Assembly (NCBI GenBank): GCA_041744795.1
Contig: JBGTKD010000021.1
Coordinates: 1-35,992 of the forward strand
Direction: 5' to 3'
Source: DATHWB01 sp041744795
GTDB lineage: Bacteria; Actinomycetota; Acidimicrobiia; Spongiisociales; ZC4RG35
Length of the DNA stretch: 35,992 nt
A model generated the notes under the pieces. The model made no database searches, was not told the origin of the DNA, and saw only the letters and a list, made by a program, of their open reading frames with translations. A program made the translations under genes and the position numbers. Numbering within the stretch: position 1 is the first letter of the stretch; each line of letters starts with the position of its first letter. Positions 16,247 to 26,130 of the stretch are shown in pieces.

Positions 16247-17715
16247 TTCAGTTCCTCCTCGGTTGCTGCCCACGGATCAGGGTATCCGAGATCGGACGCT
16301 TCGGAAGCCATGTATTCGTCTGGGTGGCGATCCACGAACTCGATGAGTTCCGCCTGATCGGGCGGGGTATCGCCTGAAAGGATCGTCACCAAGTGTGCTT
16401 GCAGTCTGTGGCCAGCCCACACATCACGAGCCTTGCCCTCCGGTGTCCTGCAGCACCTCTCATCCGGGCAATGGGATTGCTCCTGGTGGGGGGCCCGGCG
16501 ACCGCGAAACCAGCGAGCATCCGCGTACCGGACGCCGGTGGTGAGTGCTCTCGCCGAGGTATCTGGGGTCAGGTGTGTCGCGGACCAGAACGAACCTGCG
16601 GGGGTGTCTGTGAACTGGTAGTGCACGTCGAAGCGGTCAGCAGAGGTGTAGACCGTGCGGCCACCGAACCACCGGCACAGGCGACGTCCCTCATACGCCC
16701 CCTCGATCGTGGGGAGGGGGAACCCGTCGTTCTGATAGGCCTTCCAGACGATCCCGTCGGCGTCAGAGTGGACGAAGTGGGTGGCTATCTCGAGGTGGCG
16801 GGTGGCAAGATTGGTGAACCGCTGGGCCGCCATTTCATAGGACACGTAGAACCGTTCCTTGATGTCTTCCACCGTTAGGTCGCGTTCGTTTTTCGCGGAT
16901 CTCAGGGCGGCTACGGCAGCGCGTTCGGGTATCAGCACGGCTGCCGCGAAATAAGCTTCTTCGAGACGCTGGCGCTGCTGATCGAAGACGGTGCGCGGAG
17001 GGGAGTGGCCGAGCACCTTGACGGCCACCGTCTGAAGGATGACCTTTCTCGCCTGACGGGTCCGCAACGAGTTGCGCTGACCGAGGAAAATCGTCTGGCG
17101 GTCCTCATCGACGATCGATCGAATGTTGGATGGGGCGTCGTCGACTGCGTTGATCTTGTATCCGAGACGTTCGACGATCGCGTTCAGGTGCCTACTCGTA
17201 AGCGCTCCCTGGCCTTCGTGACCGGATGCCGACAAGGTGCGGGACGCCGCTTGCTCCACGTGGGCCAGGTAGCCGCCGTGTTCGGTCAACCATCGGGACA
17301 CTTCGGCTGCAGCCTGGCGGACGGTGTCGACCGAACTCCCACCTTCGTCCGCGGCGAGAGCGTTGAAGAGTCCGACGACGTGTTCGAGCGCCTCGTCGGG
17401 GAGGCGGGCGGAGGCCTTCAGCTCGCCAAGTCCCAAAGCTTCGTAGCGCGGATCCAACTTCATCTGTTCGAGGGCTAGCTCCAGTTCTGCTCTCCGATTG
17501 GGCGCCTCGAGTGCGAGGAGGTCGTCGGTAGTCACCCCGAGCGCCTCGGCGAGCACAGAGATCTGGGAGAGTTTCGGCTCGCGCTTGCCGTTTTCCAGCA
17601 GCGAGAGGTACGGCGCGGGCCGGTCGATCAGGTCGCCGAGTTGTTCGAGGGTGAGCTCACGCAACCGCCGGTAGTGGCGGAGACGGTGACCGAACAACGC
17701 CGGATCAAAAGACAC
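16243..17715 (-). CDS. ramB: RamB-like XRE/ScfR-family transcriptional regulator of acetate and glyoxylate metabolism
   Basis: 490 residues. An N-terminal XRE helix-turn-helix (about 10-65, LTLEQLGDLIDRPAPYLSLLE) is followed by a long middle region with an IrrE/ImmA-like fold and a C-terminal DUF2083-type domain with a Cys-rich segment HCPDERCCRTP. The catalytic HExxH of IrrE peptidases is not visible, so this part probably senses a ligand. Known family: corynebacterial and mycobacterial RamB controls isocitrate lyase and malate synthase genes. Here it is divergent from aceB-aceA, which fits. GTG 17715 is chosen as it has GGAGAG 4 nt upstream and begins just before the HTH; TTG 17796 would read through the operator region. 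Autoregulation is likely given the site at 17741-17753. Confidence 0.85.
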   Translation of the reverse strand: MSFDPALFGHRLRHYRRLRELTLEQLGDLIDRPAPYLSLLENGKREPKLSQISVLAEALGVTTDDLLALEAPNRRAELELALEQMKLDPRYEALGLGELKASARLPDEALEHVVGLFNALAADEGGSSVDTVRQAAAEVSRWLTEHGGYLAHVEQAASRTLSASGHEGQGALTSRHLNAIVERLGYKINAVDDAPSNIRSIVDEDRQTIFLGQRNSLRTRQARKVILQTVAVKVLGHSPPRTVFDQQRQRLEEAYFAAAVLIPERAAVAALRSAKNERDLTVEDIKERFYVSYEMAAQRFTNLATRHLEIATHFVHSDADGIVWKAYQNDGFPLPTIEGAYEGRRLCRWFGGRTVYTSADRFDVHYQFTDTPAGSFWSATHLTPDTSARALTTGVRYADARWFRGRRAPHQEQSHCPDERCCRTPEGKARDVWAGHRLQAHLVTILSGDTPPDQAELIEFVDRHPDEYMASEASDLGYPDPWAATEEELK

Positions 17716-17825
17716 AAGACTCTCCAGGGTTCCAAAAGTCGAAACTTTGCTAGATCTTAGGGCCAGTTCTGGACTCAAAGCCTGCCAAACAGGCAAAGAA
17801 TGAGGAGAACGACGAAAGGAATCGG
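17716..17825. promoter_or_regulatory. Divergent ramB/aceB control region with RamB-box-like motif and an inverted repeat
   Basis: Position 17741-17753 reads GAAACTTTGCTAG, close to the AAACTTTGCAAA-type element reported for corynebacterial RamB. Further on, CAAAG occurs twice with an 18-nt period (17776-17780 and 17794-17798), and between them GCCTG (17780-17784) and CAGGC (17790-17794) form an inverted repeat with spacer CCAAA. The aceB ribosome-binding site AAAGGA is at 17815-17820. The motif match is by eye; binding is inferred. Confidence 0.5.
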
Positions 17826-19373
<1,548 letters not shown>

Positions 19374-19386
19374 ACGGAGCATCCAA

Positions 19387-20664
19387 ATGACATCACGTGA
19401 ATCCCAGACCGCCGCACTCGGAGACCGGTGGGCGACCGATTCCCGGTGGGCTGGCGTCACGCGCACCTATTCAGCGGCCGAGGTGATCAACCTGCGCGGC
19501 TCGTTCCCGGAAGATCACACGCTCGCCCGGGCGATGGCCGAGAAGCTGTGGGACCAGATCAACAGCGGCCACTACGTCAACTCCCTTGGCGCGCTTTCCG
19601 GTGGCCAGGCCGTTCAGATGGTCAAGGCCGGTTTGCGGGCGATCTACCTGTCTGGGTGGCAGGTGGCAGCCGACGCCAACCTTTCTGGCGAGGTGTATCC
19701 CGACCAATCCCTCTATCCGGCGAACTCCGCGCCTGCACTGGTGCGTCGTATCAACGCGGCTCTGCGGAGAGCCGATCAGATTGCCTGGAGTGAAGGAGAT
19801 GACTCGACCGACTGGTTCGTTCCGATCCTGGCGGACGGCGAAGCGGGCTTTGGTGGAGCGTTGAACGTCTTCGAGCTGACCAAGTCTTTCATCGAAGCCG
19901 GCGCGGCCGGGGTCCACTACGAAGACCAGCTCGCGGCGGAGAAGAAGTGCGGCCACATGGGCGGCAAGGTGCTCGTGCCCACCAGCCAGCACATCAGGAC
20001 TCTCACCGCCGCCCGTCTGGCATCAGACGTCCTCGACGTGCCCACCCTCGTTGTTGCCCGCACCGATGCCAACGCAGCGAATCTGCTCACCAGCGACGTC
20101 GACGAAGTCGACCAGCCGTTCTGTACCGGCGAGAGGACAGCGGAAGGATTCTTTCGGGTCCGCCCCGGACTCGATCAGGCGATTGCGCGCGGTCTCGCCT
20201 ATGCGCCGTATGCCGACATGTTGTGGTGTGAGACGGCCAAGCCGGATCTGGCCGAAGCTGCTCGTTTCGCCGAGGCGATCCACGCTCGATTCCCCGGCAA
20301 GGCGCTCGCCTACAACTGCTCGCCATCTTTCAACTGGCGCGCCCACCTGGACGACGAGACGATCGCTCGGTTCCAGACTGAGTTGGGGGCCATGGGCTAC
20401 ACCTTCCAGTTCATCACGCTGGCCGGATTCCATGCGCTCAACTCGGCGATGTTCGACCTGGCGCGTGGTTATGCAGCCAAGGGAATGCCCGCCTATGTGG
20501 AACTCCAACAGCAGGAGTTCAACGACGAAGAGTTCGGCTACACGGCCACCAGGCATCAGCGAGAGGTGGGTGCGGGATACTTCGATTCGGTCTCAAATGC
20601 GATCGCGGGCGGAGAAGCGTCTACCTTGGCACTAGTCGGCTCGACGGAGGCCGAACAGTTCTGA
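19387..20664 (+). CDS. aceA: Isocitrate lyase
   Basis: 425 residues, matching the short bacterial Icl1 class. Cleaves isocitrate to glyoxylate and succinate. The catalytic KKCGHMGGKV (Cys about 188), WEWAD-type N-terminal TPG region replaced by the usual LRGSF/SLGALSGGQAVQM block, the VARTDANAA strand and the YNCSPSFNW segment are all present. ATG 19387 has CGGAG 7 nt upstream and lies 13 nt after aceB; the frame is open 54 nt further up but inside aceB. Together with malate synthase it bypasses the decarboxylating steps of the citric acid cycle during growth on acetate or fatty acids. Confidence 0.97.
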   Translation: MTSRESQTAALGDRWATDSRWAGVTRTYSAAEVINLRGSFPEDHTLARAMAEKLWDQINSGHYVNSLGALSGGQAVQMVKAGLRAIYLSGWQVAADANLSGEVYPDQSLYPANSAPALVRRINAALRRADQIAWSEGDDSTDWFVPILADGEAGFGGALNVFELTKSFIEAGAAGVHYEDQLAAEKKCGHMGGKVLVPTSQHIRTLTAARLASDVLDVPTLVVARTDANAANLLTSDVDEVDQPFCTGERTAEGFFRVRPGLDQAIARGLAYAPYADMLWCETAKPDLAEAARFAEAIHARFPGKALAYNCSPSFNWRAHLDDETIARFQTELGAMGYTFQFITLAGFHALNSAMFDLARGYAAKGMPAYVELQQQEFNDEEFGYTATRHQREVGAGYFDSVSNAIAGGEASTLALVGSTEAEQF

Positions 20665-20679
20665 CATACGGAGGCGCCC

Positions 20680-21738
20680 ATGTCAAAGATCGTCCACGTC
20701 GTCGGGACCGGGACGATTGGCGAGCCGCTCATCGGCTTGCTCGCCGATCACCGGAGCGAATTCGGGATCGATGAAGTCACTTTCCACAAGCGGACCCCGC
20801 TGCTGACCGAGCGGGGGAAGGTGGGCGACCTCGAACGGCGAGGTGCGGTACTGGCGACTGATACAGACCGCAAAGACGAGTTCGAAGAACTGGGCCATGC
20901 CCCCAAGTACGAGGCGCGCGAGGCGATCGAGCGCGCATCGGTTGTGATCGACTGCACGCCGGTCGGCAACAAGATGAAGTCCGAGTTCTACGAGAGCGCC
21001 CCCGGCCCGGTTGGTTTCATGGCCCAAGGCTCGGAGTTCGGATTCGGGAAGATGTACGCCCGCGGCATCAACGATGCCGCTCTGAGCCACGAAGAAGACC
21101 GTTATTTGCACATCGTCTCGTGCAACACGCACAACATCGCCGTGCTCGTCAAGACACTGGCAATGGATCCGGATGGAACTTCGCATCTCGAAGACGGACG
21201 GTTTCTGTGCATCCGCCGCTCGAATGACATCTCCCAAGACGAGGGATTTGTGCCTTCTCCCACAGTCGAGACGCACAAAGACGAGCGGTTCGGGACCCAT
21301 CACGCTCGCGATGCCCACGGCCTCTTCGAGACGATGGGTTATGACCTGAATCTCTTTTCGTCTGCGCTGAAATTGAACACTCAGTACATGCACTCGATCC
21401 ACTTCAGCCTGACTCTCGACCACGACATCAGCCTCGACGAGGTCAAAGACAGGCTGCAGGCGAACACGCGGGTGGCGGTCACGCACAAGCGATCGGCCAA
21501 CGCAGTATTCAGTTTTGGTCGTGACCACGGCTACTACGGGCGGATCCTCAGTCAGACCGTTGTGGCATTGGACACCCTCGCGGTCCGGGGAGGAAACGAG
21601 GTCGTCGGCTTCTGTTTCACACCCCAAGATGGCAATCCGCTGCTCTCGACCATCGCCGGGATGCTCTGGTACCTCGACGAGTCGAGAATGGAAACCGGGC
21701 TGGATGTGCTTCGCCCGTACTTCTTCCGAGAGGTGTGA
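20680..21738 (+). CDS. Archaeal-type (type II) glyceraldehyde-3-phosphate dehydrogenase-like oxidoreductase
   Basis: 352 residues. The N-terminus has a Rossmann motif VVGTGTIGEPL (7-17) and VVIDCTPVGNK (88-98). HIVSCNTHNIA (144-154) places a Cys-Asn at 148-149 where archaeal GAPDH has its catalytic Cys in SCNTTGL. RRSNDISQ (179-186) and THHARD (206-211), then MHSIHF (237-242), resemble blocks around the substrate and catalytic His of that family. Length also fits type II enzymes (about 340). The replacement of TTGL by THNI next to the Cys suggests a changed substrate pocket. It starts 15 nt after aceA and is surely in the glyoxylate operon. An NAD(P)-dependent aldehyde-phosphate dehydrogenase is the best guess; true glycolytic function is not shown. 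Confidence 0.72.
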   Translation: MSKIVHVVGTGTIGEPLIGLLADHRSEFGIDEVTFHKRTPLLTERGKVGDLERRGAVLATDTDRKDEFEELGHAPKYEAREAIERASVVIDCTPVGNKMKSEFYESAPGPVGFMAQGSEFGFGKMYARGINDAALSHEEDRYLHIVSCNTHNIAVLVKTLAMDPDGTSHLEDGRFLCIRRSNDISQDEGFVPSPTVETHKDERFGTHHARDAHGLFETMGYDLNLFSSALKLNTQYMHSIHFSLTLDHDISLDEVKDRLQANTRVAVTHKRSANAVFSFGRDHGYYGRILSQTVVALDTLAVRGGNEVVGFCFTPQDGNPLLSTIAGMLWYLDESRMETGLDVLRPYFFREV

Positions 21739-21741
21739 AGG

Positions 21742-22014
21742 GTGGTCGACGGCCAGAAACAGCGCCAAGCGCTGACCGCCGCAGAACGGGCACTCGAGGC
21801 TCTGGGCAGGAAGGACTCGGCGGGCGCCCGGATGGCAATCGCCACGGCCGTGGAGCGAGATCAGGTCGGGCTGTTCGCGTCGATGGCCGACGCGGTGTTC
21901 ATGGCGGCCTCTGAGCTGGAAGCAGACGGCAAGATATCGGCCGCCACCTGGAACCAACTGGCCGACGCGGTCGGTCCGGGGCCGCTGCAGGCCCTCGTAG
22001 AACAGTTTCGCTGA
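21742..22014 (+). CDS. Small helical protein of unknown function in the glyoxylate operon
   Basis: 90 codons starting at GTG 21742, three bases after the GAPDH-like stop. The sequence is almost entirely helical, with two Ala-rich segments (about 8-30 and 35-60) and a short C-terminal helix ending LQALVEQFR. There are no Cys, no signal and no transmembrane segment. I recognise no family. It is in the same frame as the following PHP gene, separated from it only by TGA and one codon. Being sandwiched in a tight operon with coding-like composition supports its reality. Confidence 0.55.
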   Translation: MVDGQKQRQALTAAERALEALGRKDSAGARMAIATAVERDQVGLFASMADAVFMAASELEADGKISAATWNQLADAVGPGPLQALVEQFR

Positions 22015-22017
22015 GCC

Positions 22018-22899
22018 TTGTCCGACTACCACCTTCATCTCCATCCTCACGAACCCTCGGAGGGCTGGCCGCCGCCAGGGGAGTATCCGATCGGTCACAT
22101 TGAGGCCTACGTCGAGGCGGCTGCGGCCCGCGGTGTCGCCGAACTGGGGTTCACCGAACACCTATACCGCTGTGTCGAGTCCGAGGGACCGTTGGGCGAA
22201 TTCTGGAAGACTGAGCCGCAGCGGGAGCTGGCTGAGCACTCCGCGGCCTTTGTTGCGGCGGACCGGAATCTGTCCCTGGGGGCCTACGTGGAGGCGGTGG
22301 TGGCGGCCAAGGATCGGGGGCTGCCGGTCAAGCTCGGGTTGGAGGTCGACTTCTTCCCCGAAACGATTGGCGCGGTCACAGAGCTGTTGGCTCCCTATCC
22401 ATGGGACTTCCTGATCGGTGCGGTGCATTGGATCGACGGCTGGGCGATCGACTCATCTGGGTCGCTCTTCGGTTGGGACATGAAGGGGCTCGAGTGGACC
22501 TGGGCTCGTTACTTCGACCTGGCGACCGAACTGGCCGGCTCGGGCGCAGTGGACGTTCTCGCCCACATCGACTTGCCGAAGAAGTACGGAATGAGACTTC
22601 CCGCTGAGCCGGTCGAACGCTACGACGAGGTTGTGGCAGCGGCCGCGGAGAGTGGGACCGCGGTGGAGGTGTCATCCCAGGGCTTGCGCAAGCCAGCGGC
22701 CGAGGTTTACCCGTCGCCGGAGTTCCTACGGCGCTTCCAGGCGGCGGGTGTCGGAATCACTCTCGCTTCGGATGGCCACTTCCCGAATGAGGCCGGGCTC
22801 GGTCATGTCGATGTGGTGCGTGCGGCACGGGCGGCTGGATACACCACCCACCTTCGTTTTGACCGGCGTACCGCTCGGCCCGTGGCGCTGTCGGAGTGA
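22018..22899 (+). CDS. PHP-domain phosphatase, histidinol-phosphatase-like
   Basis: 293 residues of the PHP metal-dependent phosphoesterase fold. The first metal motif HLHLH (5-9) sits at the extreme N-terminus, and GFTEH (about 44-48), GLEVDF, GAVHW (about 138-142), VLAHID and a late SDGH supply the remaining expected ligands. The closest known activity is histidinol-phosphate phosphatase (HisK/HisJ type), but no histidine genes are nearby and other sugar-phosphate substrates are possible. The start must be TTG 22018: an in-frame TGA lies at 22012-22014 and the HxHxH motif begins five residues in. No Shine-Dalgarno sequence is seen, so re-initiation after the 90-codon gene is likely. Confidence 0.8.
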   Translation: MSDYHLHLHPHEPSEGWPPPGEYPIGHIEAYVEAAAARGVAELGFTEHLYRCVESEGPLGEFWKTEPQRELAEHSAAFVAADRNLSLGAYVEAVVAAKDRGLPVKLGLEVDFFPETIGAVTELLAPYPWDFLIGAVHWIDGWAIDSSGSLFGWDMKGLEWTWARYFDLATELAGSGAVDVLAHIDLPKKYGMRLPAEPVERYDEVVAAAAESGTAVEVSSQGLRKPAAEVYPSPEFLRRFQAAGVGITLASDGHFPNEAGLGHVDVVRAARAAGYTTHLRFDRRTARPVALSE

Positions 22900-22933
22900 A
22901 CCGTCAGGCGAATCGGTCTTTTCCTACCGGTCG

Positions 22934-22939
22934 TAGACT
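22934..22939 (+). promoter_or_regulatory. Putative -10 box (TAGACT) of rimO, leaderless arrangement
   Basis: TAGACT ends 9 nt before ATG 22949 within the 49-nt gap after the PHP gene, without a ribosome-binding site. It marks a likely new transcription unit at the return to the conserved backbone. Confidence 0.4.
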
Positions 22940-22948
22940 CTGGTTCTG

Positions 22949-24313
22949 ATGTCCGCTTCTCCCACCGTTTGGCTCACGACTTTGGGCTGTGCCAAGAACC
23001 AGGTCGACTCAGAGAAAGTCGAGATGATGCTCGGCGATGCCGGGTATCTCCTCGCCGATAGCCCGGAGTCCGCCGACGTCGTGATGGTCAACACCTGCGC
23101 CTTTATCGAGGAGGCCCGCCAGGAGTCGGTTGAGACAATCCTCGAGGCCCAAGATCGCAAGAAGTCCGGCGCGAGGACCGTTGTGATCGGCTGCATGGCT
23201 CAGCGTTTCGGCGTCGCGGTCGAAAAGGCCCTCCCGGAAGTCGATGCGGTGATCGGCCTTGACCGGTACGGCCAGCTTGTCGACACGCTAGACGGGCTGA
23301 CTGGTTACGGACCTGACGGAGGAGGGGACTGGAGCCCGGTGACGGTCAAGCGCCGGCCGGTGATGGACATCCTGGCCTCGGTCAACCGGCCGAGGCCAAC
23401 GGTGCCGTATGCGTATGTGAAGGTCGCCGAGGGATGTGACAAGCCATGCACCTTCTGTGCGATCCCCCTGATCCGCGGGAAACAGCGTTCCCGGCGCCCG
23501 CCGGAGATCCGCCAGGAGATCGCCAACCTCACTGCGGTGGGGGTTCGCGAGGTCGTGCTGGTGGCCCAGGACCTCGCCGCCTACGGACGCGACCTGGGAC
23601 GCGCCAAAGGTGCCTCAGGCGACGATGGCTCCGTGGGCATCGTCGACCTTTTGCGCGCAGTCTCGGATGTCGACGGCCTGGATCGCCTGCGTCTGCTCTA
23701 CCTCTACCCGAAGGAGATCCGGGAATCACTCATCGAAGAGATGGCGACCAACCCGAAAATCGCTTCCTACTTCGATCTCTCGCTCCAGCACGCCTCCGGC
23801 CGTCTGCTCCGCGGCATGCGCCGACCGGGGGATGGCGACCGCCATCGTGATCTGATCGATCGCATCAAGACTGCGGATCCTGCGGCAACGCTGCGGTCCT
23901 CATTCATCGTCGGCTTTCCCGGCGAGACCGATGACGATGTCGAGGAACTGGCCGAGTTCTTAGAGGATGTGCGCCTCGACTGGGCTGGTTTCTTCCCGTA
24001 CTCCGCAGAGGACGGCACTCCGGCAGCCGAGATGGACGGCCGCGTTCCCCGGGACGAGGTGGAGGAGCGTCTCCGTCATCTCCAGGGAATCCAAGAGGAG
24101 ATCACATCCGAGTCGAATGCCGCACTGGTCGGCGACGTGGTTCGGGTACTGGTCGATCAGGTCGAGGACGGCCTTCCCGTGGGTAGGACCGAGCGCCAGG
24201 CGCCTGAAATCGACGGGGTCGTTGTCCTGGACCAGGGACTGCCGGGGGAGTGGGTCACCGCAGAGATCACAATGTCGCTCGGACCGGACTGCGAAGCCAA
24301 GGTGACGGGGTGA
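22949..24313 (+). CDS. rimO: Ribosomal protein S12 methylthiotransferase
   Basis: 454-residue radical SAM enzyme that adds a methylthio group to an aspartate of ribosomal protein S12. The N-terminal UPF0004 domain has its three cluster-binding Cys in TLGCAKNQVDSE, VNTCAFIEEARQES and IGCMAQ. The radical SAM motif CDKPCTFC (about 164-171) follows, and a TRAM-like RNA/protein-binding domain closes the protein (about 385-450). AKNQVDSE and the IEEARQES signature separate it from MiaB, which is encoded at 29139-30527. Its stop overlaps the cinA start (GTGA). Confidence 0.95.
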   Translation: MSASPTVWLTTLGCAKNQVDSEKVEMMLGDAGYLLADSPESADVVMVNTCAFIEEARQESVETILEAQDRKKSGARTVVIGCMAQRFGVAVEKALPEVDAVIGLDRYGQLVDTLDGLTGYGPDGGGDWSPVTVKRRPVMDILASVNRPRPTVPYAYVKVAEGCDKPCTFCAIPLIRGKQRSRRPPEIRQEIANLTAVGVREVVLVAQDLAAYGRDLGRAKGASGDDGSVGIVDLLRAVSDVDGLDRLRLLYLYPKEIRESLIEEMATNPKIASYFDLSLQHASGRLLRGMRRPGDGDRHRDLIDRIKTADPAATLRSSFIVGFPGETDDDVEELAEFLEDVRLDWAGFFPYSAEDGTPAAEMDGRVPRDEVEERLRHLQGIQEEITSESNAALVGDVVRVLVDQVEDGLPVGRTERQAPEIDGVVVLDQGLPGEWVTAEITMSLGPDCEAKVTG

Positions 24314-25545
24314 TCGTCGAGGTCGTCGCGGTCGGTACCGAACTCTTGCTCGGCCAGATCGTCAACGGGAACGCGGCGACGATCGGAGCGCTTCTTGCCG
24401 ACGACGGCTTCGACGCCCACTTTTCCCAGGTGGTGGGAGACAACCATGAACGGATCGTCGAGGCTCTGGCCACCGCCGCTGGGCGGTCGGATGGAGTGAT
24501 CATCACGGGAGGCATCGGACCGACCCAGGACGACATCACTCGAGAAGCTCTCTGTTCGCTCACGGGTCGGGTGATGGTCCGCAATGAGACCTACGCCGAG
24601 GAGTTGCGCCAGCGCTTCGCGGCCCTGGGACGCGACATGCCCGAGAACAACCGACGGCAGGCCGACTATCCGCAGGGTGGCGAGCAGCTTGCGAACCCGA
24701 AGGGAACCGCGCCGGGCATCGCACTCGACCACGACGGCACCCTGTTCTTTGCCCTACCTGGCGTTCCCGAGGAGATGGTTCTGCTTCTCACCGACCACGT
24801 GCTCCCCAGGCTGCGAACCGCAGCCGGTTACACCAGCACCCTGCACAGCAGGATCGTCAGGACGTGGGGCATATCCGAGTCGGCGGTCGCCCATGTTCTG
24901 GATGACCTTTACACCGGCTCGACCAATCCGTCGGTTGCCTTCCTCGCCTCGGGCGGGGAGATAAAGGTGAGGATCACGGCCAAGGCAGCCACTGTCGAAG
25001 CTGCAGAGACGCTGATCGCTCCGATGGAAACCGAGGTCAGGTCGCGGCTTGGTACCGCGGTCTTCGGGTCTGATAACGACACGATCGAGCCAGTGATAGT
25101 CCGTCTCCTCGAGGCGAAGGGCTGGACGATTGCCTTGGCAGAGTCCGCCACGGGCGGGATGGTTGCAACCCGGCTCACTGCTGTGGAGGGTGTCTCAAAT
25201 GTGTTTCTTGGGGCGATCGTTCCTTATGTCACTGAGGTGAAGGCTTCTGTTCTCGAGGTAGACGTCTCTCAAGGCGTGGTGAACGAGGCGACGGCGATCG
25301 ATCTGGCGAATGCTGTCCGATTGCGTTTTGGCGCAGACGTCGGTGTCGGTATCACCGGCTCGGCCGGCCCCGAGCCTTTGGAACAGGAGGTGGGGACGAT
25401 GATCGTTGGCGTGGTGACTCCGGAAGGCGAAGCGGCCAGAACCCTGCGCCTACCGGGTGATCGAGAACGGGTTCGCGCCTATGCCTCGACTGCTGCTCTC
25501 CATCTGACCCGGCTGGCGATCACGGGAAACTGGTGGAATCGGTAG
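24310..25545 (+). CDS. cinA: CinA-family protein, nicotinamide-nucleotide amidase
   Basis: 411 residues with an N-terminal molybdopterin-binding-like domain (EVVAVGTELLLGQIVN at 3-18, ITGGIGPTQDD) and a C-terminal PncC domain (about 255-411). PncC deamidates nicotinamide mononucleotide in NAD recycling. The catalytic region reads AESATGGMVATRL, with Ala where many members have Cys, but the Ser-Thr-Gly-Gly frame is kept. GTG 24310 is fixed by the 4-nt overlap with the rimO stop. thpR overlaps its end. In many actinobacteria pgsA lies between rimO and cinA; it is absent here. Confidence 0.93.
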   Translation: MIVEVVAVGTELLLGQIVNGNAATIGALLADDGFDAHFSQVVGDNHERIVEALATAAGRSDGVIITGGIGPTQDDITREALCSLTGRVMVRNETYAEELRQRFAALGRDMPENNRRQADYPQGGEQLANPKGTAPGIALDHDGTLFFALPGVPEEMVLLLTDHVLPRLRTAAGYTSTLHSRIVRTWGISESAVAHVLDDLYTGSTNPSVAFLASGGEIKVRITAKAATVEAAETLIAPMETEVRSRLGTAVFGSDNDTIEPVIVRLLEAKGWTIALAESATGGMVATRLTAVEGVSNVFLGAIVPYVTEVKASVLEVDVSQGVVNEATAIDLANAVRLRFGADVGVGITGSAGPEPLEQEVGTMIVGVVTPEGEAARTLRLPGDRERVRAYASTAALHLTRLAITGNWWNR

Positions 25546-26075
25546 GCAGGATCTTCGTAGCTGCCGGCTTCGCACCGGAGGTCAGGCTGGCGGTTGTCGA
25601 ATGGTTGGCTGGCGTCGGGCCACCCGGGGTTGTCGTCCCGCCGGAGAACCTTCATCTGACATTTCGGTTCCTAGGTGAAATCGACGAGACAGCCTTCGAT
25701 CGGCTGGCAGCCGGGCTCGATCAGGCCAGATTCCCCAGACCCTTTCCGATCAGGCTCGGGACTCTGGGAGCCTTCCCCAACCCGAAGAAGGCGACGGTGC
25801 TCTGGATCGGTTTCGAAGAGGGAGCAGGTGAGTTGTCGGCGATCCACGATGAGGTGACAGAAGTTTGCGAAGGGGCAGGCTTCGATGCCGACGAGCGCCC
25901 ATTCCGCCCCCATGTGACAGTGTCACGGTTACGTCCGCCGACCGATCTACGGGCGTTGGTCGCCTCAACCGATCCGCTGGGCGTGCGTTCGACCATCGAT
26001 GAGATCGTGGTCCTGCGATCCCACCTCGGCCAGGGAACGCCGCGGTATGAGCTGATGGAGCGGTTCTCGCTCTAG
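25533..26075 (+). CDS. thpR: RNA 2',3'-cyclic phosphodiesterase (2H family)
   Basis: 180 residues with the two HxTx motifs that define 2H phosphoesterases: HLTF (41-44) and HVTV (127-130), each followed by a basic stretch. Opens 2',3'-cyclic phosphate ends of RNA; older name 2'-5' RNA ligase. GTG 25533 lies 13 nt before the end of cinA in another frame, so the genes are coupled. Length equals the bacterial family (about 175-190). Between cinA and recA it occupies the place where clgR is found in mycobacteria and streptomycetes. Confidence 0.92.
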   Translation: MESVGRIFVAAGFAPEVRLAVVEWLAGVGPPGVVVPPENLHLTFRFLGEIDETAFDRLAAGLDQARFPRPFPIRLGTLGAFPNPKKATVLWIGFEEGAGELSAIHDEVTEVCEGAGFDADERPFRPHVTVSRLRPPTDLRALVASTDPLGVRSTIDEIVVLRSHLGQGTPRYELMERFSL

Positions 26076-26087
26076 AAATACTCGGCA

Positions 26088-26101
26088 CGAACAGATGTTC
26101 G
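26088..26101. promoter_or_regulatory. LexA box upstream of recA
   Basis: CGAACAGATGTTCG is a perfect CGAAC-N4-GTTCG palindrome, the actinobacterial SOS box. It is 100 nt before the recA start. TATGGT at 26104-26109 could be the -10 box of the controlled promoter. Confidence 0.9.
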
Positions 26102-26130
26102 ATTATGGTGAGCTGACCAAATCGACAGTT

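Noticed and set aside
20683..22161. 492-codon minus-strand open frame opposite the GAPDH-like, 90-codon and PHP genes
   Set aside because: It crosses three plus-strand genes with clear protein motifs, and its translation is His/Arg/Val-rich shadow sequence.
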